From Adiantum capillus-veneris (taxonomy: Eukaryota > Streptophyta > Polypodiopsida > Polypodiales > Pteridaceae), in NCBI GenBank assembly GCA_014529385.2, contig CM043947.1:97250036-97314035 (forward strand): a stretch of 64,000 nt of DNA. Reading direction: 5' to 3'. Of this stretch, positions 14,595 to 26,137 are shown piece after piece. Position numbers and translations under genes: made by a program. Numbering within the stretch: the stretch's first letter is position 1; every line of letters begins with the position of its first letter. Under the pieces are notes generated by a model. It was given only the letters and a program-made list of their open reading frames with translations, had not been told where the DNA came from and ran no database searches.

Positions 14595-15721
14595 GGCAAG
14601 AAAAGGGGCTGTATTTTGTGTACAAAAGAGACCTCTGGAGAAGTACAATGGTCTATCGCCTAGAGGAAGTACTAAAGTGGGCTAACAAGGTGTGAATTGT
14701 ATATACATCATGGTGGCCTATATGATGAGTGTAAAAGGAACAACTGTGGGGGTGCATAATGCCATGTTGTGTGGCCATGATCTCGACGGAAAAGAACTAA
14801 TGATCTCGCCCATCTATTATGAAGAAAGACACGTCAACGCTTTCCCCTACCCAAGAGGAGCCCGCTGAAGAGTCCCACTGACTTCGCAGAGTATGCAGCA
14901 GTTCTGTCCAAATGGCTGTCAAAACGGTCGATGTAGCGGAGGATTGAGAGCCCAAAATGAGGAAACAGAGAGCCTTCCACATGGTCCAAAGCGTGATGTT
15001 GCATATCCTGGTGAAAACTGTGTCTCGGTGGCAGTAATCCAACTCATGAACTGCATCTGGTATCATCTGTAGAATACTTAGTCTAAATCCAAAGGAAGAA
15101 AGCAGGCAGATCAGATTTGTCGGCAAGCCTTGAAAAAAGGTGTGTGACCCCGGAAATTGTAAAAGCGATGCAACTACCCCCAAGTTCCAACATCACAAAC
15201 CCATCATGGATGCCCACTCTAATCAACAAACAACAAACTGTCATCCACACTCGCTACGCATATGGGCAAACCCGAAAAAGTGCCTCAAAGACTCAGGCTC
15301 CAAAGTACATCTCCGTGACAAGTCGGATCATGACCAATGACTGTTGGCCAATTGCCTACAGGCAATCTAGCATGTGCTATCATGGCCAATAAATGTTGAC
15401 CAAGTGCCTTCAGGCAATCCAGCATGTGCTACCATGACCAATGACTGTTGACCAAGTGCCTACAGGCAATCCAGCATGTGCTCCCAGCTTTCCAACTGTC
15501 GTTGGAAAGTGGGAGGATACGCCGGTCCTGCCACACTTCTAACTAGTGAGGACGATGAGCCTTGAGGTGGATGCCAAGTGTGCAAAGAAGCCTCCTCCCA
15601 AGGGAGACTGTGTACTCAAAAAAGCATAGGGGGTCGTCACCATCGCTCGGAGAAGGCTAGTGTTACTGTCCAAGATCCCAATCCAACTGAATAAGGGGCT
15701 TGCCCTCCCAAATCCATGAAA

Positions 15722-15727
<6 letters not shown>

Positions 15728-15820
<93 letters not shown>

Positions 15821-15919
15821 ATCTCTCTCATACGGGCAATATTCCCTCTGCAAATCCCGTAGGTTGCTCCAATAACCTTTGACCCAACCAAGGAAGCACC
15901 TAACAAACGACGTAAAGAG

Positions 15920-15972
<53 letters not shown>
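15728..15972. repeat. (TC)n - spacer - (GA)n inverted microsatellite pair, copy B
   Basis: About 89 bp TC (15728-15816), about 105 bp spacer, about 51 bp GA (15922-15972). The arms are complementary. Confidence 0.9.
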
Positions 15973-15975
<3 letters not shown>

Positions 15976-16873
15976 CCATCTCCCGATGGGGAGTGCGCCT
16001 CCTCATAAGATCGACAACACATGGGGATGCCCTAAAAAGGAAACAAGTCACGGATCTGCTCCAAAAGAGATGATCGCCATCCTGCCCAACACAGCTGCCC
16101 AAAGAAACACGGAGAGTCAGCCTAAAAAACGCTAGGGGCTGCCCCCGGACTATGGTCCCATTCCAATAACACATGTCGTGGGCATCCATGGAGCCTAGGA
16201 TACATGCAACATGTCCGTCCAGTTCCAAGGTCAAATGCATCACTAGGTTGTGACACACACACCTCACACTACCCTAAAACTGTGTGTGCACCTGACATTT
16301 GTGCAATTTTGAGAAGAAGTCAATTGACACGCAGTTTGACATTTGGGGCCATACACTTCAAGTTTTGCTCGTGCAAACTTTGAGGCTAGTGCACAAACTC
16401 AAGGGCTGTTTTTCCTCACACCCAATGTACCCATTGACCTTCTGAATTCGAGAGTTGGCTCTCATATGCAAACCCCTCGTGGTGACTTGGAGAGTTCTAG
16501 GTCCTAAAACACAAACAGAAACAACCCTTCCTTCCCATCTTGGACACACATCGGGAGGAGACATCTGACATTTTCAGCCTCTGCAATCAGCCTTCACCCC
16601 TTCTATTCTCTAACCACAAACGCTCTCTCTATTAGTCTCTTACATCAGCTCTCCATGCAGCCAGCGCCCTCCCCTTCTCATCCTCAGATGAGGCCATTGG
16701 AGACCCCCTTTGCAGCCCATCACCACAATCCCCAGCCCCATCATGCAGGCTCAACAGACACATCAATGCCGATATGCAAAAAGAATATCTGCAAGTTTGT
16801 CCTCTGGGTAGCCATGTGAAATTGTCCTGCACGCCCCCCTGACAGTCCTCATCAACATGGTCTTTGTATGCAT

Positions 16874-17080
16874 TTGGATGGCTTGCCAAATGTGTTGGAT
16901 CAGGAGTATGTAGATGACACTATGCTCTTTGTACGCTATGTCACACACACTTTGGACTGTCTACGGGATGCTCTTGCTACTTTTTGCTTGGCCAATGGTG
17001 CACTTATCAACTAGCACAAGTCATTTGGTTTTCTTGCGTACTTCTCATGTTGGCGGTGTTGTTGATTGGATGCTCTCTTA
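16874..17080 (+). pseudogene. LINE reverse transcriptase fragment, copy B
   Basis: The counterpart of 5789-5995. The catalytic box reads YVDD instead of YADD, and the same in-frame TAG follows LANGALIN, so both copies inherited the lesion before duplication. Confidence 0.7.
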
Positions 17081-17100
17081 GCGCTAATTATGGTGACATC

Positions 17101-18199
17101 TGTTAGGTGCAGCGGAATGAATGTTGTATTTTCTCAAGATTAGTGATCTTTACTGCTCAAGGTTCCTTTTAGTTCTTATGGAAAGAGAGAGCTTTCCATC
17201 TTGTGGAGAGTGCAATGATCACGAACAAAGTGAGTGGATTGTGCATGCAAGTGAATGAGACTGAGAGAAGGAGAGAGAAGAGATACGACACCGAGAGGTT
17301 GTAAAACCCTCCTCCGAAGGCCCCACTCTCGTCGGCGAGAGTGGTCTACTTGATTGCACAAATATGTACAATGCGTATGCAATGGACTATGCAACTTGGT
17401 CTATGCCGATGATGACGACGACGACGATGGCTGAAATCTGAGATCTTCTAATCGCTAAATTTCGGGACTGTTTTGGTGGCTGAAAATGACTGTTTTTGTT
17501 GCGTTTTCTTGGCGGAAAAATGAGGTTTCTTAGGGCTGAAAACTGATGGTCTTTACGGGCTGAATCTGCTACACTTTAGGTGAATGATGCAGGTCTTAAT
17601 TTGCTGCTGAAATCCAAAAACGCCAGGGGCTGAAATTGGTCCTTTTGTCGCCGGGGTTCTGCAAATGCAAAAACGCTAGGCTGATCTGCTGTGTCGTGAT
17701 GACGCCGGGCCTAATCTGCTGTGCACAAATCGCCAAGGCTGATCTGATGCAAAAACGCTAGGTCTTCTGTGGAGAAAACGCCAGAGTAGTCGCGGGGGTT
17801 GGTCTTGCTGAGAAGTTGCCTGTTGAGCAAGGTGCTCCTGCTGCCTCTTCTGCCATTTAGTGCTAACTTGGGTTTGCTTATATAGAAACTTAGCAAAATT
17901 GCCCTACCTACTTTTGTTGGAAAGTCACTTAAAAATAATAAGTGAAATAACCAATAAATAGGAAAATAGGCTAAATGCATTGGAAAATTCCCCTAACTGA
18001 TGCTAATGGATTCTGATGGGTATTCCGATGGTCATGTTGTGTGCAACCGGAGGATATGCATCTATGCTAAGTGACTGGGCATGCACGGTCTACGAATAGA
18101 CTCACAAAAGTGCCAGATCACTGCTAATCTAAACTGATTGAACCCTGCTGTGGTGTAGCTTGTCCACGGACACATAGGGTTGGGATGTGTCACGTGACA
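17101..18199 (-). repeat. 3' LTR of element 2
   Basis: 1099 bp, TG...CA ends. In element orientation a TATATAAGC-type box lies at about 17873-17886, a possible core promoter in the LTR. It matches 20412-21516 closely; small indels (for example in the GACGACGAC run near 17412) account for the length difference. Confidence 0.95.
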
Positions 18200-18210
18200 T
18201 CCCCTCCTTT
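18200..18210 (-). other. Polypurine tract of element 2
   Basis: The minus strand reads AAAGGAGGGGA directly before the 3' LTR. The ORF stop codon (TGA, 18213-18211) immediately precedes it. Confidence 0.9.
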
Positions 18211-19857
18211 TCAAAGTGAGGTACTGGTACCGAACTGTATGGCGTCGAGGGAGATCGCCAATAGCATCCGGAATCCTGGAAGGGACTTTTCGCCGGCCCA
18301 CTCTGCTGTGTGGGTCGAGCGATACTTGAACTTCATAAAGGTCTGCAACGCTTGCTTCTTTGGGCCGCGCCGAAAGCGACACAAAGTCTTCTGAATCTCC
18401 TTTCTTGCTTCAACTTCGTCTAGAGTCCTGCTTCTTCTGTCTTCAAGAATCTCCATGGCTGAAAATTCCTGAAACAATCTCCAACACAAAACCATGAACA
18501 TACCCATTCCATGTAAAGTGAAGAAAAAAAATCTTGTCTTCTCTAAAGACTGTGTATGCAAAGTAGATGAACATAGAGACGGAGTGACAACCCGTTCATC
18601 AAACACATACAAATAATGAGATCGAATCTTTTCCGTTTGATCAAAATCAATCAACTGTGGCAAATCACAATGGAAATGCCCATGCTTGGTGCTCATACTA
18701 TCATGTGCTCGTTCGGAAACTGTGTCATGCCAAGGAAGAGACATGGACTGTGACTTCCTGACATACAAACTTTTCAACTTTTCCTGAACAATCCGCATAC
18801 ATGCGTGCTCATCCATGAGAGAAACGTACTCAACATACAATATGTCATGCCTAGGAAAAGGGATCACATAACGATGCTGACTAAAATACAGGAAACCTTC
18901 ACGAATGAAACACTTGAACAATGCGTGCGTATCAATCATGCGAACACACAATACTTCCTGTGATGGTTCTTTGGACCAAGGCTCGAGAGCCAAGATCGGT
19001 TCGTCGTGAATGATCGAATCGTCCTGTGGGGGTTCTTTGGAGCTCGACTCGAAAGCCAAGATTGGATCTTCATGATTGATCGAATCTACAACGAGGTTAG
19101 CTTCGCTAGAAAAAGCATCAACTAACACATCATCCTTGTGACCAATCACATCTTCTTCATGCAACTCATCATGCTTGTGAGAAATCACATCTTGATCATG
19201 AAAATCATCATGCTTGTTATTGTCATCCAAATCATTATGCAAATCATTGGCATCCAAATCATCATGCTTATCATTGTGCTTCAAATCATCATGCAAATCA
19301 TTATCATTCAATTCATCATGCTTCTCATCATGCAAATCATTATCAATCAAATCATCATCATGCTTCACACAATCATGCAAATCCTGTGGGTCATGCTTTG
19401 GAGAAGGAGAGACGGAGAGTGTCTCCTTTTCGTGATTCTGTGCAAAGTACGCCTGTACTTGAGAAAAAAGTCGCAACATCTCTTTGCTCTGTAGATCGCT
19501 CTGTTCTTTGAGGGCTTTGTTCTTACGATCAAATTCTGCTTGTCTTGCTTGGTTCTCTGCGTGTCTGCGTTCCATTTCTTTGAATTCACGATCCAATGTG
19601 GCTTGTCGTTCTTTGGCTTCCAAGCGTGCTTGCTCACGCTCACGTGCTATGGCTGCCATTCTTACTGCATTTCTTGCTTTGCGTTGTAAAGTCTGTTCCA
19701 TAAACAACAGTTCCAACTCCTCCATTGGAGTTAGTGCAATCAGTGTTGTAGATGGGGAAGGGTCAGAAAAACCTCCTGGTGGGGAAAATTCTTCTTCCCC
19801 TCTCTCATGCTCATCACTTCCAAGCGAAGTATCCAATCCGCTTCGAGCGATGATCAT
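18211..19857 (-). CDS. Family 1 retrotransposon ORF, 548 aa, unknown function
   Basis: I do not recognise this protein. I chose the ATG at 19857 because it aligns with the start in element 1; an upstream in-frame ATG at 19902 would add 15 residues and is not conserved. Numbering from 19902, residues about 60-155 are a charged coiled coil (runs such as AREREQARLEAKERQ). About 175-255 is a His/Asp/Asn-rich repeat (NDLHDDL, NDKHDDL and similar). An ILALE/KEP repeat follows, then an unassigned region with a hydrophobic stretch at about 458-477 (FTLHGMGMFMVLCW) and a basic patch (CRFRRGPKK). No gag zinc knuckle, protease, RT or integrase motif is visible. It may be a structural or RNA-binding protein of a non-autonomous element, which is inference. 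That the frame is open across 1.6 kb, while element 1 is broken, fits a recent or selected copy. Confidence 0.75.
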   Translation of the reverse strand: MIIARSGLDTSLGSDEHERGEEEFSPPGGFSDPSPSTTLIALTPMEELELLFMEQTLQRKARNAVRMAAIAREREQARLEAKERQATLDREFKEMERRHAENQARQAEFDRKNKALKEQSDLQSKEMLRLFSQVQAYFAQNHEKETLSVSPSPKHDPQDLHDCVKHDDDLIDNDLHDEKHDELNDNDLHDDLKHNDKHDDLDANDLHNDLDDNNKHDDFHDQDVISHKHDELHEEDVIGHKDDVLVDAFSSEANLVVDSINHEDPILAFESSSKEPPQDDSIIHDEPILALEPWSKEPSQEVLCVRMIDTHALFKCFIREGFLYFSQHRYVIPFPRHDILYVEYVSLMDEHACMRIVQEKLKSLYVRKSQSMSLPWHDTVSERAHDSMSTKHGHFHCDLPQLIDFDQTEKIRSHYLYVFDERVVTPSLCSSTLHTQSLEKTRFFFFTLHGMGMFMVLCWRLFQEFSAMEILEDRRSRTLDEVEARKEIQKTLCRFRRGPKKQALQTFMKFKYRSTHTAEWAGEKSLPGFRMLLAISLDAIQFGTSTSL

Positions 19858-19859
19858 TC

Positions 19860-20070
19860 TGCAATCGTGGGTTCTTGTGGGTTCTTGGGGTCTTGGGTTC
19901 ACGAGGAACTTGGGTTCTTGGGGGTCTTGAGGTCCTTGAGGTCCTTGATTCGTGAGAATCTTGGGTTCTTGAGGTTCTTGAGGTCCTTGATTCGTGAGAA
20001 TCTTGGGTTCTTGAGGTTCTTGAGTCTTGAGGGTCTTGGGTTCTTGGGGTTCTTAAGGTTTTCTTTCGCT
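19860..20070 (-). repeat. AACCTCAAGA-type short repeats in the element 2 leader
   Basis: The leader between PBS and ORF is built from many imperfect copies of a decamer-like unit (plus strand: GGTTCTTGAG, GGGTTCTTG). Element 1 has the same repeats at about 11690-11815, so they are a conserved part of the family's 5' leader. Confidence 0.8.
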
Positions 20071-20398
20071 TGCAAATCGCGTTGAGAAGGATCTTCTCTT
20101 CACCCGAGTTCTACCTTTTTCTGCAGGCGCACCCCTTGGCGGCCTTGCGCTCACACCAAGGTTGCTTTTTCCCACCTCACGTCGATTGGCCGGCCGCTAA
20201 GTGCACGGTCCGCTCTCAATGAGTGAAAAGAGACACAAGGGGAGGCTGGACAAGCCCTTCTTTCTTGGGATTCCTATCACTCTTCAACAAAACACGATTA
20301 GGAATCGCCACACCCAAGTAAACTTGGGTTCGTGCGATCACAAGAAGCAAAAAAAATTATTGTGGTTCTTTCCTTGAGTAATGCAGAACACTTCCAAA

Positions 20399-20410
20399 GC
20401 TCTGATACCA
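20399..20410 (-). other. Primer-binding site of element 2
   Basis: The minus strand reads TGGTATCAGAGC one base from the 5' LTR end. This is the standard plant initiator tRNA-Met primer site. Confidence 0.95.
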
Positions 20411-20411
20411 A

Positions 20412-21516
20412 TGTTAGGTGCAGCGGAATGAATGTTGTATTTTCTCAAGATTAGTGATCTTTACTGCTCACGGTTCCTTTTAGTTCTTATGGAAAGAGAG
20501 AGCTTTCCGTCTTGTGGAGAGTGCAATGATCACGAACAAAGTGAGTGGATTGTGCATGCAAGTGAATGAGACTGAGAGAAGGAGAGAGAAGAGATACGAC
20601 ACCGAGAGGTTGTAAAACCCTCCTCCGAAGGCCCCACTCTCGTCGGCGAGAGTGGTCTACTTGATTGCACAAATGTGTACAATGCATATGCAATGGACTA
20701 TGCAACTTGGTCTATGCCGATGATGACGACGACGACGATGACGATGGCTGAAATCTGAGATCTTCTAATCGCTGAATTTCGGGACTATTTTGGTGGCTGA
20801 AAATGACTGTTTTGGCTGCGTTTTCTTGGCTGAAAAATGAGGTTTCTTAGGGCTGAAAACTGATGGTCTTTACGGGCTGAATCTGCTACAATTTAGGTGA
20901 ATGATGCCGGTCTTAATTTGCTGCTGAAATCCAAAAATGCCAGGGGCTGAAATTGGTCCTTTTGTCGCCGGGGTTCTGCAAATGCAAAAATGCTAGGCTG
21001 ATCTGCTGTGTCGTGATGACGCCGGGCCTAATCTGCTGTGCACTAATCGCCAAGGCTGATCTGATGCAAAAACGCTAGGTCTTCTGTGGAGAAAACGCCA
21101 GAGTAGTCGCGGGGGTTGGTCTTGCTGAGAAGTTGCCTGTTGAGCAAGGTGCTCCTGCTGCCTCTTCTGCCATTTAGTGCTAACTTGGGTTTGCTTATAT
21201 GGAAACTTAGCAAAATTGCCCTACCTACTTTTGTTGGAAAGTCACTTAAAAATAATAAGTGAAATAACCAATAAATAGGAAAATAGGCTAAATGCATTGG
21301 AAAATTCCCCTAACTGATGCTAATGAATTCTGATGGGAATTCCGATGGTCATGCTGTGTGCAACCGAAGGATATCCATCTATGCTAAGTGACTGGGCATG
21401 CACGGTCTACGAATAGACTCACAAAAGTGTCAGATCACTGCTAATCTAAACTGACTGAACCCTGCTGTGGTGTAGCTTGTCCACGGACACATAGGGTTGG
21501 GATGTGTCACGTGACA
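20412..21516 (-). repeat. 5' LTR of element 2
   Basis: 1105 bp with TGTTAGG...GTGACA ends on the plus strand. It should drive transcription toward lower coordinates. Confidence 0.95.
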
Positions 21517-22030
21517 ACATCGAAGACCTCTTCACGACATGCTGGTGCGTCGCTAATCCCGCCACCGATCGAAAAGCGTTACAAGAAGGGTTGGACTTTG
21601 CCTGTGGCGTCAAGACAAATTTCAGAACTTATTTCGTTGTTTGGTTTTGAAGCGAATGGTGAAGCATATTTGTGGCAATTGCATCATGGCCGTTGCCATC
21701 ACTAATGCATTTCTTGAGCACATCCTCTGTAAAGTGCCCTCCAAAAAACCCCAATCAACTCTATCGTAAGCCTTCCCAAAATCAAGAAGCATGATAGCTA
21801 CCGTCTGTCTTGACTGGCATGCCCACTCAATCGCCTCATAGATGTTGTCTAACATGCATTGGTCCTTCACAAAACCTGTCAAGGAAGCATGGATCAGACT
21901 AGGTAGAAATGTTCTCGAACGCATACTAATCATGCAAAAAAAGATCTTTTTATCACGCAAGACATGAGAATGATCAGCCTCCGCTTGAAAAAGACGATGC
22001 ATCTCCGCCTTTTGGTAGACGAAGTGTCCT
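21517..22030 (-). pseudogene. LINE reverse transcriptase fragment, inverted, copy B
   Basis: It resumes the homology with 6010-6540. The minus frame 22002-21622 contains GFVKDQCMLDN and LLDFGKAYDRVDW, LINE RT motifs. Here the segment is LDFGKAYD, closer to consensus than copy A (LDLGKAYD). A short deletion relative to copy A removes a few residues after LDNI. No YADD part is present. Confidence 0.75.
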
Positions 22031-22619
22031 CCTTGAAACTGCTAGAATGCTTTCGGTGCTCTCTAGACTTCTTCTTGGATCTACTTCTCTCTTTCTTTCT
22101 CCGCTTCTTTTGCCTCTTTTCTTGCTAACTGGAATCAGAGGAAGAGGAACTTTCTTGACTGTATGAAGATGAAGATAAAGATGGAGAACTGGGATCATAC
22201 TCGAAGCACACACACTTCGTAGATCCACTGGCTTCCTCGAAAGTAGATATCCGGCCTAGGTAGCAGGGATATTCCTCTGATTTCCTTTTCTTCCGAAAGG
22301 GCTTTCATCAATTGATTTGCTTTCCCGTAGTCGGGTTGTCGGTGGAATACTTTCCTCACTATGAAAACCCATGTGTGTTGTAAGGAAAAGGATCGGATCC
22401 TCCGTAGAAGAAGAGTTGTCTAGTCTCTGATACCACTATGACAAGCTTGGACACCCGAAGCAACAAATCAATAGCAACACGTGAGAAACTGGACAACAGA
22501 ACTTGCGAGAGAGAGAGAGAAATGAAATGAAATGAAATGTTATATTAACGTCTTCAAAAGGCCAAAGTGACCTATGAGACCAGAAAGTTACAATGTGGTG
22601 GATCTTATACAAAGTCAGA

Positions 22620-22672
<53 letters not shown>

Positions 22673-22720
22673 CACAAAGCGGCAGTATTCCGCTTCCAGA
22701 TCCATTGGCCCCAAACTCTG
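22031..22720 (-). mobile_element. LTR-retroelement 5' end remnant (PBS plus LTR part)
   Basis: The minus strand reads TGGTATCAGAG at 22435-22425, an initiator tRNA-Met PBS, preceded by CTTGTCA, a plausible LTR end (LTR starts at about 22439 on the plus strand). The LTR part (about 22439-22720) contains a 90-bp module also found at the LINE 3' ends (at about 22520-22612). Downstream of the PBS the minus frame 22228-21974 is basic and Ser-rich and could be leader or gag; I cannot assign it. The other LTR was not found. Confidence 0.5.
22624..22668. repeat. (GA)n microsatellite
   Basis: About 45 bp of pure GA within the LTR-like remnant. Confidence 0.95.
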
Positions 22721-23047
22721 TCTCCCCTTTCAATACTTCTATCTTTATTGCTTCACAAAGGTACAAAAGCCAGGAGGGCTCTCGACAATTCGAATGCCAG
22801 AGTAAGCCCCCCAAGGCTGTAGTTAAAGGCCCCTGGCATTGAAAAGCATCATATATGAAAATTCAAGGTTCCAAAAGATGTCAAGCCTTGGACTGCCGCC
22901 CAAAAAGCCAAAGCCTACCCCAAAATTTATGGCAGTCCATACACCACAATACCACGTCAACAATGACCTCCGCAATTCGCGTGCCAATCTGTAGGCGGGT
23001 GACGCATCAGCAGCTCGCATAATTTTCTTGCTTTTAGGTCTTTTGGC

Positions 23048-24311
23048 CTGTAGACAGTGACACCCTGTAGGCCCCAAAGATTAGCCCCCCTTTCGGTGTT
23101 TCTATATTCTTATTGCACTTGAGAGAAACATGTAAACTTCTACAACCTGTCCCACTTTTACCGGGCTGAAATTCCCCTACTCTAACCCAATTTCGGTAGC
23201 ATAACAACAGTAAGAGTCTCCACGGACAAAATCCCAGGTAAACGGTGATTTGCCAAGCACTTTAGAGCACTTTACAAATCCTAGCGAGAAATTACAGCAT
23301 GCTGAATTCTCTGTTTTTGGCCCCCAATTTGCACCAAAACACCTGTATGGTGATTCCCTAGCTTCCTTGAAGCTCCTCGGACTTGTAGGCATCAAAACTC
23401 GCCAAAACCTAAACCTGCAAAAAATTACAGCACCTGTAATACCCTGTTTTGCACTCCAAACTGAGTGGTGGTGGTGACCTGGCCACGATGTCCAGTAGAC
23501 CACCGTCCGTATCCCTGCCACGTGTCACTGCCCAGCCCAAAGAGTCCATCTAGTGTGAACCAAACCAGACCAACTGTACTAACTGTGTGTCCTATGAAAG
23601 TGACACTGTAGCCTGCTACAAGTTGCCCGCCACAAGACCGCTCACCGTCTCGATGAGAGGAATACTGAAAAACTGTGAAAGAAAACCACTAGGTACCGCA
23701 TCTGTCCATCATTCACATGCCGATCACTTCCGTGGGTAGCCCTCGACCTCCCGCACATGTAGGGTCACTTGCCCTTTGAATTAGACGAGATTCCTCACGA
23801 GAAATTTCTCTAAATTGTCCTGTACAAGCACCAAAGGCCTTCTCGAGGCTCCCCTGGCATTACCTTGCAGTTTAGGTGCGAAACCCTAAACCTGTAAAAA
23901 ACATAGCAGGCCGTAATTTTCTGTTTTGGATCGTTTTAAACGGAGCAAACAGTGAACACGCCTACGCGTGTCTCCGCTGCTCCCGCACGCAATGGGACAG
24001 TTCCCCTTTGAATTGGACGAGTTTTCACATGAGAAAACTCTCCGTTTTCGCAATTCTTCGCGATGGAAATGTGCGTACCTATAGGGGATTAGCAATTAGC
24101 TAATCTGGTTCTTGTACAAAAGGCTCTTGCCTTGACAAACATGCATAGGACCCCCACATTTCTACATGGTCATCTAGTGGGGTATTACCATATGCGCAAA
24201 GGGGAGAGAGAGATGTGCAAGAGCAAATCATCGCGTTGCATGAGACAAGGGAGAAGGCAAGATTTCCATTAAAGTTGTGATCACCTGCACCCACTACTCG
24301 CACACACATTG
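23048..24311 (+). repeat. Left arm of a large inverted repeat pair
   Basis: Sequence from about ACAGTGACACCCTGTAGG to the CACACACATTG end recurs in inverted orientation at 30840-31585. Parts of the middle are missing from the right arm. It contains two internal similar stretches (CCTAAACCTGCAAAAAATTACAG near 23408 and its relative near 23885). No protein is recognised. This is either two copies of one unclassified element in opposite orientation or the long terminal inverted repeat of a single element. Confidence 0.7.
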
Positions 24312-25199
24312 CCGAGCTGATGTACCGTGATTGCGGCGCCGCACATCACATTCAAGTCATAATAAGGTTGAATTGTCTTCAAATTGTGTTTTTTGTGGGT
24401 ATTAGAGACAAAGGACTCAAGTACTACTTATATTCAAACACAGAACGCTAAAAATTGCAGTATTTAAGTGCTTTTTAAGCCTCCTGTTCTGTGTGCTTCA
24501 CGTTCCGGGCCCGTTCTCGTTCCCCCGTTCCACAGGGAAACCTATCGTTGTTCCCTTTCCGCGTTCCGGGTAACTATGATGTAGCACTGCAAATCGTAAT
24601 CGTCCCACCATGGGATGCTGCCTAGGCATCAACGTAAGTGACCTGGTTGCCTCCTGAATCCCCATGAGAACTGCAATGACTACAAGTGCGAGTTAAGGAT
24701 GGGACATGCCAGGCATTTGTACCAAAAATTGCAAAAAATAGTTTGTCCCAAGCAACTCTCTCACATATGCAACAACAACAAAGAAGGCACATGAACTGCC
24801 CGACAATTTTAACAAGTATCTACATTATTGAAATCACCCCCAACAATCCACGAATCTACAATAGGCAATACATTCAAAATCTTTTGTCAAAACTCAACTC
24901 TATCCTAAGCCAAAGTGGGAGCATAGATACACATAACGCCTACCAAAGAGGCATCAATCTCTAGCGTGATCCATATCGCTCTGCCATGCACCAATGTACC
25001 ATGGTCACATACGGAATGATGCCAACGGCGGGTCCCACAGACATGCATACACCACTGCACCTCTTATAAGTGAGTTTATTTACTCATTAATAACTGACAA
25101 TTTGAGAAATCGTGGGATTTTTTATGAGATTGCCCAATCCAGTTTAGATTCCATAAATAAGTGACTCTACGGGTCACTTCTCAAGCATAAATCAGTACC
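24312..25199. other. No recognisable gene
   Basis: Only short frames without recognisable domains. No microsatellite or clear repeat boundary is visible. Confidence 0.4.
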
Positions 25200-25805
25200 C
25201 TCTATACAAGCATCAAGATCCAACAGAACCTCAGCATTCATGGGGTTTTTTCATGATCAGCCCATGAGTACCCATAGTATTTTCAGCACACAAACGCAAC
25301 GTCGTACCAGATCAGCAAAATGACAGAATTCAGCCCTCGTTCAGCACCAGCATTTTCAAATTTCAGCCGTAGATCCACAGCGATTTTGCATCCCAGATTC
25401 ATCCTTGCAAATTTCAGCCCACAGCCTCGTCAGCACTTGCAGATCCCATCAATCCCACCAACATTTTCGCATTTCAGCCCTCACAGAACCAAGCCTCTAC
25501 ATCAAGATCCCATCAACATCTCAACATCTAGGACCATCGCATCAGCGTTTCTGCAATCTAAAGCAAATACCTCTCTAGCGATAGAGAGAGGGGCCCTTGG
25601 AGGGGGGTTTGGGACCCCATCCGATGTTGGTCTTCTTCTCTCTCTATCACCCACAGAACCTTCACTCACAATATCATTCTTTCTTCTCTCTCTAGTCTAT
25701 TGTACATCTCTCATTCAGTAAAAGGAACCCTGAGTACGCATTGAGCACTCATCCTGACCATTCATCTCCAACTTCACCTCCAATCAATTCCACTGCACAT
25801 TGCAC
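25200..25805 (+). repeat. Diverged LTR related to family 1
   Basis: It shares the order of features with the family 1 LTR read in element orientation: many TTTCAGCCC phrases, a GGAGGGGGGTTT block, a CTTCTCTCTC block, AAAAGGAACCCTGAG, then a TTCCACTGCAC end close to TTCCGCTGCAC. Here the order runs on the plus strand. Overall identity looks low and the left edge is uncertain. No PBS follows, so it may be a solo LTR or a fragment. Confidence 0.45.
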
Positions 25806-26137
25806 GTGGGTAGGACAATCGCTTACCATGTGTCCAAAAGCATGGCACCTGAGGCAATGATCTGGGCGACCAATAGCCAACAACATTGTAGACAAAACAA
25901 CTCTGTAGTAGGATCTCTAAGTCAAACTATATTCGGAAAATGTGTATCATCGGGGTTGTATACCTATATCCGTGGCGAACCAATTTTCATAGCCGAGGCA
26001 TCGAAACAAGGGAACGGGGATCGGCACCCTAGTGCCAGGGGACGGCTGTTTCGGAACAATGGCGATCGGGGACTCTCAAGGGCAGACGGGAATGGCTAGC
26101 CGCTAGTTTCAGTAGGGTTGCAAAGGGACGTCCCGAG

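Larger units (their letters stand above)
14598..17095. repeat. Duplicated segment, copy B
   Basis: Near-identical to 3131-6008, including the three-copy 52-bp array (15329-15480) and a LINE RT fragment at its right end (16874-17080, plus strand, box reads YVDD). It is shorter mainly because the roughly 130-bp unit beside the microsatellites is single. It is cut off at 17095/17100 by the ACATC-flanked LTR element, and the homology resumes at 21517. Confidence 0.85.
17101..21516 (-). mobile_element. Non-autonomous LTR retrotransposon, family 1, element 2 (structurally complete)
   Basis: LTRs at 17101-18199 and 20412-21516 begin TGTTAGGTGCAG and end CACGTGACA on the plus strand. The flanking 5-bp duplications ACATC are exact (17096-17100 and 21517-21521). 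The PBS and PPT place the 5' LTR on the right, so the element reads on the minus strand. The 2.2-kb interior holds one long ORF and no recognisable gag, protease, RT, RNase H or integrase. LTRs are highly similar, so insertion is fairly recent. It lies inside duplicated segment copy B; copy A shows the empty site near 6008. Confidence 0.95.
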
